Shown here in pieces: positions 19,415 through 28,249 of a stretch of 57,334 bases of DNA. Position numbers and translations under genes: made by a program. Each line of letters begins with the position of its first letter. The stretch's first letter is position 1. Origin of the DNA: an uncultured Bacilli bacterium (GTDB lineage Bacteria > Bacillota_I > Bacilli_A > RFN20 > CAG-631); assembly GCA_947599835.1 (NCBI GenBank), contig CANQFQ010000010.1:1-57334 (forward strand), given 5' to 3'. The notes beneath the pieces are model-generated. The model had not been told where the DNA came from, searched no databases, and was given only the letters and a program-made list of their open reading frames with translations.

Positions 19415-20760
19415 TATAAAATTCCTCTTTCAACTAATATTTTTCTCAATTTATCGGCATTTTCGAAATCTTTATTTTTCTTATAAGCCTCCCATTGACG
19501 ATATAATGTCTTATCCTCTTCAGTTAATTTTATCGTTAAAGGTACAATTCCTAACACTTCTAACATTTGATTCACTGTATTGCAATTTTGTAAAACCATA
19601 GCTGCATCTAATTGATTTTGTCGAATGGAAACATTTAATTGTTTAACCATTTCAAAAAGCACACTAATAGCTTGAGTTGTATTTAAATCATCCGCCATTG
19701 CATCTAAAAATGCATCATATTTATCCACATCGATTTTGGAATTTTTCAATTTTTCTTCCACAAATGCCAATTTCACATAGGCTTGTTTTAAAGGCATGTA
19801 TATTTTATTTAATTCCGTAATGGCTTGTTGAAATACCTCATCGGTAAAATTAATCGGCGCACGATAATGGGTCGATAAAAATACCCAACGCAACACATTT
19901 CCTCCATATTTTGCAATTAAATCTTTGGCATAAATAAAATTATTTAAAGATTTTGACATTTTTTCATTATTGATATTCACCATACCATTATGAACCCATA
20001 GATCGGCAAGAGGACGATGATCGTATGCCAACGCTTGGGCTTGTTCATTTTCATGATGCGGAAATTTCAAATCCATTCCACCTCCATGAATCACAACATG
20101 ATGTTGAGGTGTAATGTCATAAATCATTGCCACACATTCGGTATGCCAGCCAGGACGACCTTTTGACCATGGTGAATCCCATTGAATTCCTTGTTTTGTT
20201 TCTTTCCATAAAGTAAAATCTAAAGGATTCTCTTTTTTTTCATTTTCTTCAATCCGAGCACCGACTTTCAATTCTTCCAAATTTTTATTCGAAATAGAAC
20301 CATAGGAAGCAATTTTACTTACTCTAAAATAAACATCACCTTGAATGATATAAGCTGCCTCTTTTTTCACTAATTGATCGATGAAATCAATGATTTTAGG
20401 CATATATTCCGTGACTCTTGGTTTTTTGTCAACAGGTAAAATATTTAAATTCTTTTTGAGTTCTTCATAAGCAGCAATATATTTATCCGTAAGTTCTTTT
20501 TCGGTAATGTTTTCTTTTTCTGCGGCCAGAATGATTTTATCATCTACATCTGTATAATTCGAAATTAAAGCAATCTCATAACCACAGGCAAGTAAAGTCC
20601 TTTTTAATGTATCAAAAACCACTAAAGGTCGCGCATTTCCAATATGGGCATGATTATAAACTGTGGGTCCACATACATACATATAATTCTTTTCATGTTC
20701 TTTTAGTGGGACTTCTTGAATTTCTTTTGAACAACTATCGTATAGATGTATTTTTTTCAT
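19414..20760 (-). CDS. cysS: Cysteine--tRNA ligase
   Basis: Class I aminoacyl-tRNA synthetase charging tRNA-Cys, 448 residues. The zinc/substrate cysteine is C30 (YVCGPTVYN), the HIGH-like motif is HIGN at 39-42, the other zinc ligands are in GRPGWHTEC and FPHHENE, and KMSKS is at 267-271. The C-terminus is a short helical domain ending in DKLRKILVERGIL. No T-box leader is visible upstream. SD is weak (AAAGAGATG). It leads the cysS-rlmB operon. Confidence 0.97.
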   Translation of the reverse strand: MKKIHLYDSCSKEIQEVPLKEHEKNYMYVCGPTVYNHAHIGNARPLVVFDTLKRTLLACGYEIALISNYTDVDDKIILAAEKENITEKELTDKYIAAYEELKKNLNILPVDKKPRVTEYMPKIIDFIDQLVKKEAAYIIQGDVYFRVSKIASYGSISNKNLEELKVGARIEENEKKENPLDFTLWKETKQGIQWDSPWSKGRPGWHTECVAMIYDITPQHHVVIHGGGMDLKFPHHENEQAQALAYDHRPLADLWVHNGMVNINNEKMSKSLNNFIYAKDLIAKYGGNVLRWVFLSTHYRAPINFTDEVFQQAITELNKIYMPLKQAYVKLAFVEEKLKNSKIDVDKYDAFLDAMADDLNTTQAISVLFEMVKQLNVSIRQNQLDAAMVLQNCNTVNQMLEVLGIVPLTIKLTEEDKTLYRQWEAYKKNKDFENADKLRKILVERGIL

Positions 20761-20785
20761 ATTCGGTCACATCTCTTTCTTTATT

Positions 20786-20791
20786 ATTATA
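20786..20791 (-). promoter_or_regulatory. Possible -10 box of cysS
   Basis: TATAAT on the minus strand, 26 bases before the cysS start. No good -35 box stands at 16-18 bases, so only the -10 is reported. Confidence 0.35.
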
Positions 20792-20905
20792 TAAAAACTG
20801 CACTCAAAAGTATATAAAAAATTAGAAGGGTGCACTACAAAATCGAATTAAAAGTGTTCATCAAATCAATATTTATCGATACTTTTTTATTCTCATTTGT
20901 TTCAA

Positions 20906-20948
20906 TAAAATAAAAAGACATGACGCCCAATTTTTAGGACTCATGTCT
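20906..20948 (-). terminator. Terminator of hydCBA
   Basis: Minus strand AGACATGA and TCATGTCT form an eight-pair stem around a partly paired inner loop, followed by TTTTATTTT. It starts about 50 bases past the hydA stop. Confidence 0.85.
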
Positions 20949-20997
20949 ATTTCATTATGATTTTAACGTTGGTATTTAAAACCGTAACATATTAGCC

Positions 20998-22770
20998 TTA
21001 TTTTTTAGGAAAACGTACACGGGCATGAAAACTCGTGTGTAATAATTCGTGTGCCAAATGGCCATTTGGTTCTCCTAAATAATTTTTATAAAGATCTTGA
21101 ATTTGACGATTTAAGTGAGAACGGCGAATGACTTGTTTTTCATCTTCACTATACAATACCGCTGCTCTTTTACTAATATAAGTATCTAAAATATTATCTT
21201 CTTCATTTGGTAAGAAACATGGCTTAACGTAAGGTTGTCCCCCACCATTTACACAACCGCCAGGGCAGCCCATAATTTCAATAAATTGATATTTGGATTT
21301 GCCTTCACGGATTTGATCTAACAAAACTTTAGCATTTTTCATACCATGGGCAACGGCGATATTGATTTTAACACCATCAATATCTAATGAAGCTTCTTTA
21401 ATTCCTTCAAGTCCACGGACAGGTTCAAATTTTAATAAAGCATCTGCTTCTTTATTTGTAATCATATGATAAGCTGTTCTTACAGCAGCTTCCATCACAC
21501 CACCCGTAGTACCAAAAATAACACCAGCACCACTATATTCACCTAATAAATCTTGATCGAAAGCTTCATCAGGTAATTTATTAAATTGAATACCACTGCG
21601 TTTAATTAAAGTAGCTAATTCCCGTGTCGTTAACACTGCATCCACATCAGCAATACCATTGACAGCATTTTCAGGACGATTCTTTTCATACTTTTTAGCC
21701 GTACATGGCATAATGGATACCACAAAGATATCTTTAGGATCGATATTATTTTGTTTTGCATAATAGGATTTAATAATTGCACCCATCATTTCATGAGGAG
21801 ATTTACAACTGGATAGATGATCTAATAAATCGCCATAGAAATATTCCGCATAATTTACCCAACCTGGTGAACAAGAAGTAATCATAGGAAGAACGCCACG
21901 ATTTTGAATTCGATTGACCAATTCTGCCGCTTCTTCCATAATCGTTAAATCAGCACCAAAATTCGTATCATAAACTTTTGCAAAACCTAACCGATGCAAA
22001 GCAGCAACCATTTTACCCGTGACTGTTGTACCAATAGGTAAACCAAATTCTTCACCTAAAGCCGCGCGAACTGCAGGAGCGGTTTGTACGACAACATGTT
22101 TACCTGCTTTAAAAGCTGCATCTACTAAATCAATTTCGCCTTTTTCCATCAAAGCGCCAGTAGGACAAACATTCACACATTGACCACAAAGAATACATGG
22201 AGATTCTGCAAAGGAACGATTATAAGCAGGACCTACAATCGTTTTAAAGCCACGATTTTCAAAACCTAAAATGCCCGTACCATGCGCTTCTTGACAACGT
22301 ACAACACATCGACCACATAAAATACATTTTGAAGTATCACGAATGATTGAAGGGGTTACATCATCAAAAGTAGCAGGCGTTTGCGCACCTAAATAAACAT
22401 CATCACGAGCTCCTGTAATTTTAGCAACATGTAATAATTCACAATTTCCATTTTTACGGCATTGTTGACAATTTTTAGAGTGATTGGACAATAATAATTC
22501 TACACTCGTTCTTCTTGCTGTGGTTGCCTTAGGACTCGAAATAATAATTTCCATTCCTTCATTTACAGGATAAACACAAGAAGCAACTAAGCCTCTAGCA
22601 CCTTTGACTTCAACTAAACATACTCGACATGAACCAAGTGAACATTTACCATCTTTAAATGAACATAAAGAAGGAATTTCATAACCACATTTTTTAGCAG
22701 CTTGCAAAATGGTTAATCCTTTTTCAACTTGATAAGGATGACCTTCGATTTTAATATTTACAAGTTCCAT
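20998..22770 (-). CDS. hydA: [FeFe]-hydrogenase catalytic subunit HydA of an NAD-dependent trimeric enzyme
   Basis: Reduces protons to H2, 590 residues. From the N-terminus: a [2Fe-2S] domain (CSFKDGKCSLGSCRVC), a His-Cys3 cluster site (HSKNCQQCRKNGNC), two [4Fe-4S] motifs (CILCGRCVVRC, CILCGQCVNVC) and the H-cluster domain with TSCSPGW at 298-304, MPCTAKKYE and EIMGCPGGCVNGGGQP. The usual proton-relay cysteine of TSCCPxW is serine 301 here. A small-subunit-like tail (LYKNYLGEPNGHLAHELLH) ends the protein. The ATG at 22770 is chosen because GGAG sits eight bases upstream; a GTG three codons earlier overlaps the SD. With HydB and HydC it should form a cytosolic, probably electron-bifurcating complex using NADH and ferredoxin. 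Maturases HydEFG are not in the window. Confidence 0.93.
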   Translation of the reverse strand: MELVNIKIEGHPYQVEKGLTILQAAKKCGYEIPSLCSFKDGKCSLGSCRVCLVEVKGARGLVASCVYPVNEGMEIIISSPKATTARRTSVELLLSNHSKNCQQCRKNGNCELLHVAKITGARDDVYLGAQTPATFDDVTPSIIRDTSKCILCGRCVVRCQEAHGTGILGFENRGFKTIVGPAYNRSFAESPCILCGQCVNVCPTGALMEKGEIDLVDAAFKAGKHVVVQTAPAVRAALGEEFGLPIGTTVTGKMVAALHRLGFAKVYDTNFGADLTIMEEAAELVNRIQNRGVLPMITSCSPGWVNYAEYFYGDLLDHLSSCKSPHEMMGAIIKSYYAKQNNIDPKDIFVVSIMPCTAKKYEKNRPENAVNGIADVDAVLTTRELATLIKRSGIQFNKLPDEAFDQDLLGEYSGAGVIFGTTGGVMEAAVRTAYHMITNKEADALLKFEPVRGLEGIKEASLDIDGVKINIAVAHGMKNAKVLLDQIREGKSKYQFIEIMGCPGGCVNGGGQPYVKPCFLPNEEDNILDTYISKRAAVLYSEDEKQVIRRSHLNRQIQDLYKNYLGEPNGHLAHELLHTSFHARVRFPKK

Positions 22771-22781
22771 CGTTTTCACTC

Positions 22782-24647
22782 CTATCTTTTTTCAACTGCG
22801 CCAAACTTGCAGGAAGATTGACACATACCACATTTAATACATTTGCTTTGATCAATTTCAAATGGTTCTTTACCCACAACACCATGAATACATTGAACAG
22901 GACAATTACGAGCACATAAACTACATTTTTTACATTTTTCACTAACGATATGATATTGCATTAAATTCTTACATACTTTAGCTGGACATTTTTTATCCAC
23001 CACATGGGCAATATATTCATCTCTAAAGTGAGTTAAAGTGGAAATAATTGGATTTGCTGCAGTTTGACCTAAGCCACATAATGATCCTGCTTTGACCGCT
23101 TGACCTAATTCTTCTAGAGCGGTGATATCTTCCATTGTTCCTTTACCATCAGTGATTTTTTGTAAGATTTCTAACATCCGTTTTGTACCAATACGGCAAG
23201 GAGAACATTTTCCACAAGATTCATCACAAATAAATTCCATATAGAATTTAGCAACATCGACCATACAGTTATCTTCATCCATAACGATAGCGCCACCCGA
23301 TCCCATCATTGAACCTAAAGCGACTAAGTTATCAAAATCAATAGGGGTATCTAAATATTCACTCGTAAGGCATCCTCCGGATGGACCTCCCGTTTGAATT
23401 GCTTTAAATTTCTTTCCGTTTGGAATTCCACCACCAATATCATAAATTAATTCACGCAAAGTCGTACCCATAGGAATTTCAACTAGGCCGACATTATTAA
23501 TTTTTCCACCTAAGGCAAAAACTTTCGTACCTTTTGATTTTTCTGTACCAAATTTTGTAAATTCATCTTTACCTTCTCTTAAAATATAAGGAACGGTAGC
23601 CAAGGTTTCAACATTGTTAATAATGGTTGGTTTTTGCCATAATCCCTTTACAGCTGGGAAAGGTGGTCTAGGACGAGGCATACCTCTTTGTCCTTCAATG
23701 GAGTTCAATAAAGCAGTTTCTTCACCACATACGAAAGCGCCAGCGCCTAAACGAACATGAACTCTAAAATTAAAACCACTACCTAAAATATTATCTCCTA
23801 ATAATCCGATTTCTTCAGCTTGTTTGATGGCAATTCTTAAGCGTTTTACAGCAATTGGATATTCTGCACGAACATAAAAATAACCATTTTGTGCACCAAT
23901 AGCATATCCTGCAATCGCCATTCCTTCAATAACAGCTAGAGGATTTCCTTCTAGAATCGAACGATCCATGAAAGCTCCTGGGTCGCCTTCATCACCATTA
24001 CAAACAACGTATTTTTCATCATTTACTTCATTATACGCAAATTTCCATTTTAAGCCTGTTGGGAAACCTCCACCGCCACGGCCTCTTAAACCGGCATCTA
24101 AAACTTCTTGGATGACAGCCATACGATCCATCTTTAAAGCCTTAGCTAAGCCTTGGAATGCGCCAAAACCTAAAGCTTCTTCAATGTTTTCTGGATTGAT
24201 CGTGCCACAACCATGTAACGCAATTCTTTTTTGCTTTTTATAGAAATTAATATCATCTTGTTTTACTACTTTTTCTTTAGTTGCTGGATCCACATAAAGT
24301 AAACGTTCAACAATTTCATGTTGAAGAATATCTTTTTCCACGATTTCTGCAACATCTTCGACTTTAACAAGACGATATAAAGTATCTTCTGGATAAATTT
24401 TCACAAAAGGACCTTGTGAGCAAAAGCCAAAACAACCCGCAATATTGACACTAATTTGATCATCTAAGCCCTTTTCTTTTAATAATTCGATAAATTTTTC
24501 TTTAATTGCAGCTGAATTACTAGATAAACAACCCGTACCACCACATAAAACAATGGCTCTAGTTTTTCCTTCACCTGCAAATTTTTTATCTAAGCATGCT
24601 TTACAACTTGCAATTTTACTTGCGAGTTCTTCAGGTGTTTTAATCAT
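22782..24647 (-). CDS. hydB: NADH-dependent [FeFe]-hydrogenase subunit HydB (NuoF-like)
   Basis: A 621-residue flavin subunit. The order is an N-terminal thioredoxin-like [2Fe-2S] domain (LCGGTGC and AGCFGFCSQGPF), the NuoF core with the glycine-rich NADH site (GLRGRGGGGFPTGLKW) and FMN-binding YVVCNGDEGDPGAF, a [4Fe-4S] site (CGKCSPCRIGTKRM), and two C-terminal ferredoxin motifs (CKKCSLCARNC, CIKCGMCQSSC). The thioredoxin-like front and ferredoxin end are typical of HydB of trimeric hydrogenases rather than of complex I. The ATG overlaps the hydC stop in ATGA and the gene ends 11 bases before the hydA start. Confidence 0.93.
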   Translation of the reverse strand: MIKTPEELASKIASCKACLDKKFAGEGKTRAIVLCGGTGCLSSNSAAIKEKFIELLKEKGLDDQISVNIAGCFGFCSQGPFVKIYPEDTLYRLVKVEDVAEIVEKDILQHEIVERLLYVDPATKEKVVKQDDINFYKKQKRIALHGCGTINPENIEEALGFGAFQGLAKALKMDRMAVIQEVLDAGLRGRGGGGFPTGLKWKFAYNEVNDEKYVVCNGDEGDPGAFMDRSILEGNPLAVIEGMAIAGYAIGAQNGYFYVRAEYPIAVKRLRIAIKQAEEIGLLGDNILGSGFNFRVHVRLGAGAFVCGEETALLNSIEGQRGMPRPRPPFPAVKGLWQKPTIINNVETLATVPYILREGKDEFTKFGTEKSKGTKVFALGGKINNVGLVEIPMGTTLRELIYDIGGGIPNGKKFKAIQTGGPSGGCLTSEYLDTPIDFDNLVALGSMMGSGGAIVMDEDNCMVDVAKFYMEFICDESCGKCSPCRIGTKRMLEILQKITDGKGTMEDITALEELGQAVKAGSLCGLGQTAANPIISTLTHFRDEYIAHVVDKKCPAKVCKNLMQYHIVSEKCKKCSLCARNCPVQCIHGVVGKEPFEIDQSKCIKCGMCQSSCKFGAVEKR

Positions 24648-25138
24648 TCAGCATTTCCTCCTTCAGCTTTTCGATATTCAGCAATAATTTGAGGTACTTT
24701 ATCCACAGTCATCTTAGGATAAACCTTTCCATTAATTGAAACCGCAGGAGCAATCCCACATGCACCAATACAACGAAGTGCATCAATGGTAAATAAACCA
24801 TCTTCGGTAGTTTCTCCTGGTTTAATTTTTAGCATTTCACTGAATTTGTCACAAACTTGTTGTGCACCTTTAACATAACATGCTGTTCCAAGGCAAACAC
24901 CAATGACATATTTTCCTTTTGGTTTTAAAGAAAAGAATGAATAGAAAGTCACTACACCATAAATTGTAGCTACTGGAATTCCGGTTGCTTCAGAAATGAT
25001 TTCTTGTACTTCTAAAGGAATATATCCATATTTATTTTGGACTTCACTTAGAATCATCATTAAAGGTGTATTTTCATCCTTATAACTTTCAACAATGGAT
25101 AGAATGTCTTTTTTTGCCACAGTTTGAATTAAACTCAT
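24644..25138 (-). CDS. hydC: NADH-dependent [FeFe]-hydrogenase subunit HydC (NuoE-like)
   Basis: A 164-residue thioredoxin-fold [2Fe-2S] protein. Cluster cysteines are in CLGTACYVKGA and CIGACGIAP. The N-terminal helical part has the NuoE stretch YGYIPLEVQEIISEATGIPVATIYGVVTFYSFF. GGGGAGG seven bases before the ATG at 25138 (MSLIQTVAKK) decides the start; six further upstream codons are open but lie over the SD. First gene of hydCBA with its own strong promoter. Confidence 0.93.
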   Translation of the reverse strand: MSLIQTVAKKDILSIVESYKDENTPLMMILSEVQNKYGYIPLEVQEIISEATGIPVATIYGVVTFYSFFSLKPKGKYVIGVCLGTACYVKGAQQVCDKFSEMLKIKPGETTEDGLFTIDALRCIGACGIAPAVSINGKVYPKMTVDKVPQIIAEYRKAEGGNAE

Positions 25139-25163
25139 AATAATTCCTCCCCACATGTTATTT

Positions 25164-25192
25164 ATTATAACAAAAAAAACGACATCTGTGAA
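25164..25192 (-). promoter_or_regulatory. Promoter of hydCBA
   Basis: Minus strand TTCACA (25187-25192) and TATAAT (25164-25169), 17 bases apart, with TG one base before the -10. A close match to consensus. No CcpA- or Rex-like palindrome was noticed around it. Confidence 0.8.
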
Positions 25193-25304
25193 ACTTTTTT
25201 TTATGAATTAAATTATTTTACCAATAATTTAAGTGACAGGAAAAAATTGGATTTTTTAATTAACTTTCGTTGGAACTAAAAAAATGCTGAAAAGATCGCG
25301 TTTT

Positions 25305-26822
25305 TTATTTTACTTTTGGATCGATGGTTCGTTGATATTTTCGACAATATTCTTGCAATCGAGAAGACAACGAAGAAGATAATTCCTCTTTTGCCATACG
25401 ATAACTCCAATTCAGGTTAGAAACCGTCGAAGGGAAATTCATTCTTGCTTCTTTTCCTTTAAAAAGTAAATCTTGCATCGGAATGATACAAACTTTAGCT
25501 TTCGAGGCAAAAGCTAACTCGACAACCCTTTCAACAAGATGATAAGGGGTAGGTTCTTTGATTGCAATATTGAATTTACAGCATTCATTTTCTATCTCTG
25601 AGGCAACATTGTGGAATTGTTCTAAAGTTAATTCTGTAAAATATTGATATAAAGGCATATTATCATGCGTTCCTGTATAAACAATACAATTTTCTTCATA
25701 ATTAGAAGGCTTATGTTCATTGTCAGGAAAACCATCAAAGGCAAAACTTAAAACTTTCATTCCAGGAAAGTTTGTTTGTTTTTTTAAAGTTCGAACCCCT
25801 TCATCAATATAACCCAAATCTTCTACAACAATAGGATCTTGTAATTTATCTTTAAAAAAATCAAATTTTGGCCCCTCTTGCCACCATCCATTTTTAGCCG
25901 TTTTTTCGTTAGCAGGGATCACATAATAGCGATCAAATCCTCTAAAATGATCCAATCTTAAAATATCGAACAATTCCAATAAGCGATGCATTCGTATCTG
26001 CCACCAAGCATAATTATTTTTTTTCATAGCTTCCCAATCATAAATCGGATTCCCCCATAATTGTCCATCTGCAGAAAATGCATCCGGTGGGCAACCCGCA
26101 ATGAGTTTCAGTTCATGATTTTCTTTTAAAATAAACAATTCTGGATATTTCCATACTTCAACGCTATCATAAGCAACATATAAAGGCATATCTCCCATGA
26201 TTTGAATGCCTTTTTGTTTAGCATAAGCATGTAACTTTTCCCATTCTTGTAAAAATTCATATTGTGTCCATACCCAAAAGAGATACTCGGTTGCATGAAA
26301 ATTACGAATTTCTTTTTCTAAGGATTCACTATAATGTCTATATTTTTCTTCCCATAAATACCATGCTTGATAATGATGCATTTCTTTAAGTGTCATAAAG
26401 ATGGCAAAATCATCAAACTTCTCTTCAGCAACAAATTTTTCAAAATGTGGATCGTGTTGATTAAACCGAGCAAAAGCTTTTTTTAAAATCGGCACTCGGT
26501 TTTTGAATAGACAAGCATAATCTACCCGTTGTGGCATACTTTCCCAGAATATCGAAGTATATTCATCTTTTTCTAACAATCCTTTTTGATTTAAAATATC
26601 TAAATCAATAAAATAATAATTCAATGCCGTAGAAGATACGGATTGATATGGAGAATCACCATAATTCGTAGGAACTAAGGGCAAAATTTGCCAAAGATGT
26701 AAATTCGATTGTTCTAACCAATCCATAAAATCATAGGCGGCTTTACCTAAAGTCCCAATGCCATATTTCGAAGGCAATGAAGAAATATGTAGTAAAACTC
26801 CCGCACTTCTTTTTAAATCCAT
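25305..26822 (-). CDS. malQ: 4-alpha-glucanotransferase (amylomaltase, GH77)
   Basis: Transfers glucan segments between maltodextrins and releases glucose; cytosolic, 505 residues. GH77 marks: N-terminal RSAGVLLHISSLPSKYGIG, WQILPLVPTNYGDSPYQ, nucleophile D291 in RLDHFRG, acid/base E334 in VVEDLG, and D387 in GTHDNMP. The open frame runs 13 codons further upstream, but GGGAGG seven bases before ATG 26822 (MDLKRSAGV) sets the start. It is divergent from the LacI-family gene. No sugar transporter or phosphorylase gene is nearby. A weak hairpin in the following spacer may end the transcript. Confidence 0.93.
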   Translation of the reverse strand: MDLKRSAGVLLHISSLPSKYGIGTLGKAAYDFMDWLEQSNLHLWQILPLVPTNYGDSPYQSVSSTALNYYFIDLDILNQKGLLEKDEYTSIFWESMPQRVDYACLFKNRVPILKKAFARFNQHDPHFEKFVAEEKFDDFAIFMTLKEMHHYQAWYLWEEKYRHYSESLEKEIRNFHATEYLFWVWTQYEFLQEWEKLHAYAKQKGIQIMGDMPLYVAYDSVEVWKYPELFILKENHELKLIAGCPPDAFSADGQLWGNPIYDWEAMKKNNYAWWQIRMHRLLELFDILRLDHFRGFDRYYVIPANEKTAKNGWWQEGPKFDFFKDKLQDPIVVEDLGYIDEGVRTLKKQTNFPGMKVLSFAFDGFPDNEHKPSNYEENCIVYTGTHDNMPLYQYFTELTLEQFHNVASEIENECCKFNIAIKEPTPYHLVERVVELAFASKAKVCIIPMQDLLFKGKEARMNFPSTVSNLNWSYRMAKEELSSSLSSRLQEYCRKYQRTIDPKVK

Positions 26823-26894
26823 CGGCATTCCTCCCTTTATATTTAGTGTAAACCTTTCCAAACAAAAATAAAACTGTGTGATTGCATTGTTATT

Positions 26895-26924
26895 ATTTTA
26901 AAAAAAATGAATCAAAAACTGCAA
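26895..26924 (-). promoter_or_regulatory. Probable promoter of malQ
   Basis: Minus strand TTGCAG (26919-26924) and TAAAAT (26895-26900) with an 18-base spacer. The LacI-type half-site at 26939-26953 lies just upstream of this -35. Confidence 0.5.
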
Positions 26925-26938
26925 GTCCTATTTTTACT

Positions 26939-26961
26939 TTGTAAACGAAAATGTTTCGAAA
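26939..26961. promoter_or_regulatory. Candidate LacI-family operator between malQ and lacI
   Basis: TTGTAAACGAAAATG (26939-26953) matches cre except at its last two positions. It overlaps two palindromes, CGAAAATGTTTCG (26946-26958) and TTTCGAAA (26954-26961). The position, shared by a divergent regulator and its likely target, suggests control of both promoters. Which element is bound cannot be decided from sequence. Confidence 0.4.
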
Positions 26962-26988
26962 ATCAATGAAATATTTTAGTGAAAGGGA

Positions 26989-27017
26989 TTGAAAGAAAAG
27001 CCATAGTAGACTAAAAT
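26989..27017 (+). promoter_or_regulatory. Promoter of the LacI-family regulator
   Basis: TTGAAA (26989-26994) and TAAAAT (27012-27017) with a 17-base spacer, 18 bases before the start codon. Confidence 0.7.
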
Positions 27018-27034
27018 AGAAATGGTGATGCCAC

Positions 27035-28060
27035 ATGAAATTAATCGATATTGCAAAAGAATTAAATTTATCCATCTCTACCGTTTCAAAGGCGCTGAAT
27101 GGTGCTTTTGATGTTTCAGAAAAAACAAGAAATCTTGTGATCAATTATGCTAAAGCCCAAGGTTATAAATTTAAAGAAAACCATTTAATTTTAAAAAATA
27201 AAAAAAGAATTGTGATGTTTTATGATCACACAAATGTCTTAACTCAACCCAATCTTGTAGCTCCCTTATCGATTACTTTTGCCAAATATGCAAGGCAACA
27301 AAATTTTGAAATCATTATCATGCCCATCAATGAAATCAATTTAGAATATTCTCTATTTTTAAAAAGAAATCATTTTGATGCAGCCTTTATCGTAGGAATG
27401 AATGAAAATCAACCTCTTTTTAATCAAATCAAAGATACGACAATTCCTACCGTTTTATATGATAATATGTTTATGAATGAAAACATTTCTTCAATTAATA
27501 GTGATCATATCAATTCTGTTGGTAAAATCATCACTTTATTAAAAGAATATGGCCATACCAAAATTGGCTTTGTTCGCGGAGACAAAAAAATTCCTATTGA
27601 AAATGAACGTTTTGCTGGATATATTCTAGGATTAGAAAATAATGATTTAGAATATAATGCTAAATGGGTTTACTCTGGCTTTTGTAATAAAGAAACGGGT
27701 GAAAGGGCCGCACATTATTTTTTAGATAAAGAAGTCAGTGCCATTATTTGTAGTTCAGATATTATTGCGATTGGTCTAATCGATGAATTACAAAAAATGA
27801 AAAAACAAGTTCCAGAGGATATTTCGGTAACTGGTTTTGATGATTTAGAAATTGCACGTCATTTTAGACCTTCGATAACTACGATAACGCAAAATTTAGA
27901 GGCGATTGCCAACAATGCGATACGTTTAATTCTTTTATTACTTACACATCAATCGGGTCAAAGAGTCGTCATTAATGGGGAGCTTATCATTCGTGAGTCC
28001 GTGGCAAAAAATAAATTAAACAAGAGAATTAAACGCAATATCATTCGAAATAAAGGATAA
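27035..28060 (+). CDS. LacI-family transcriptional regulator
   Basis: A 341-residue repressor/activator. The N-terminal helix-turn-helix (LIDIAKELNLSISTVSKALNGAFDVSEKTRNLVINYAKAQGY) includes the hinge-side pattern of LacI proteins. The rest is a periplasmic-binding-protein-like sensor domain (FDAAFIVGMN, KIGFVRGDK, FAGYILGLE, SAIICSSDIIAIGLIDELQK, ISVTGFDDLEIARHFRPSITTI). The basic C-terminal tail is unusual. Divergent placement next to malQ suggests a maltodextrin or general sugar signal; a CcpA-like role is possible but the ligand is unknown. SD is GGTGATG. It is transcribed alone and followed by a terminator. Confidence 0.9.
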   Translation: MKLIDIAKELNLSISTVSKALNGAFDVSEKTRNLVINYAKAQGYKFKENHLILKNKKRIVMFYDHTNVLTQPNLVAPLSITFAKYARQQNFEIIIMPINEINLEYSLFLKRNHFDAAFIVGMNENQPLFNQIKDTTIPTVLYDNMFMNENISSINSDHINSVGKIITLLKEYGHTKIGFVRGDKKIPIENERFAGYILGLENNDLEYNAKWVYSGFCNKETGERAAHYFLDKEVSAIICSSDIIAIGLIDELQKMKKQVPEDISVTGFDDLEIARHFRPSITTITQNLEAIANNAIRLILLLLTHQSGQRVVINGELIIRESVAKNKLNKRIKRNIIRNKG

Positions 28061-28068
28061 AACCATTC

Positions 28069-28115
28069 AAATATCTCCAATTTTAATTGAATATAAACTT
28101 GGAGATATTTTTTTA
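28069..28115 (+). terminator. Terminator of the LacI-family gene
   Basis: AAATATCTCCAA and TTGGAGATATTT form a twelve-pair stem with an 18-base loop, followed by a T run. Confidence 0.85.
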
Positions 28116-28181
28116 TTAAAAACGAAATCATCGCATAACCATTCGTCAACGATTTCTAAAAAAATCAAAATTTTTGTAAAA

Positions 28182-28218
28182 AAATAGGCATGATTTTATA
28201 CACCCATCATGCCTATTT
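28182..28218 (-). terminator. Terminator of the SGNH lipoprotein gene
   Basis: AAATAGGCATGA and TCATGCCTATTT pair perfectly (twelve pairs). On the minus strand the stem runs into seven T; the plus side also has a nearby T run, so it may work in both directions. Confidence 0.85.
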
Positions 28219-28249
28219 GTATTTTTTTTAGTTATTTTTGATTTATTTT

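Noticed and set aside
20761..20997. T-box leader before cysS
   Set aside because: No T-box sequence (TGGNACCGCG type) or antiterminator is found, and the spacer is AT-rich with only the hydA terminator.
24644..24650. UGA read as tryptophan (mycoplasma code)
   Set aside because: TGA ends hydC and ecfA1 at normal protein ends, and tryptophans checked are TGG.
25201..25304. Terminator of malQ in the spacer before hydC
   Set aside because: A/T runs around GATCTTTTCA give only a stem with an internal mismatch on the minus strand, too weak to report as a feature.
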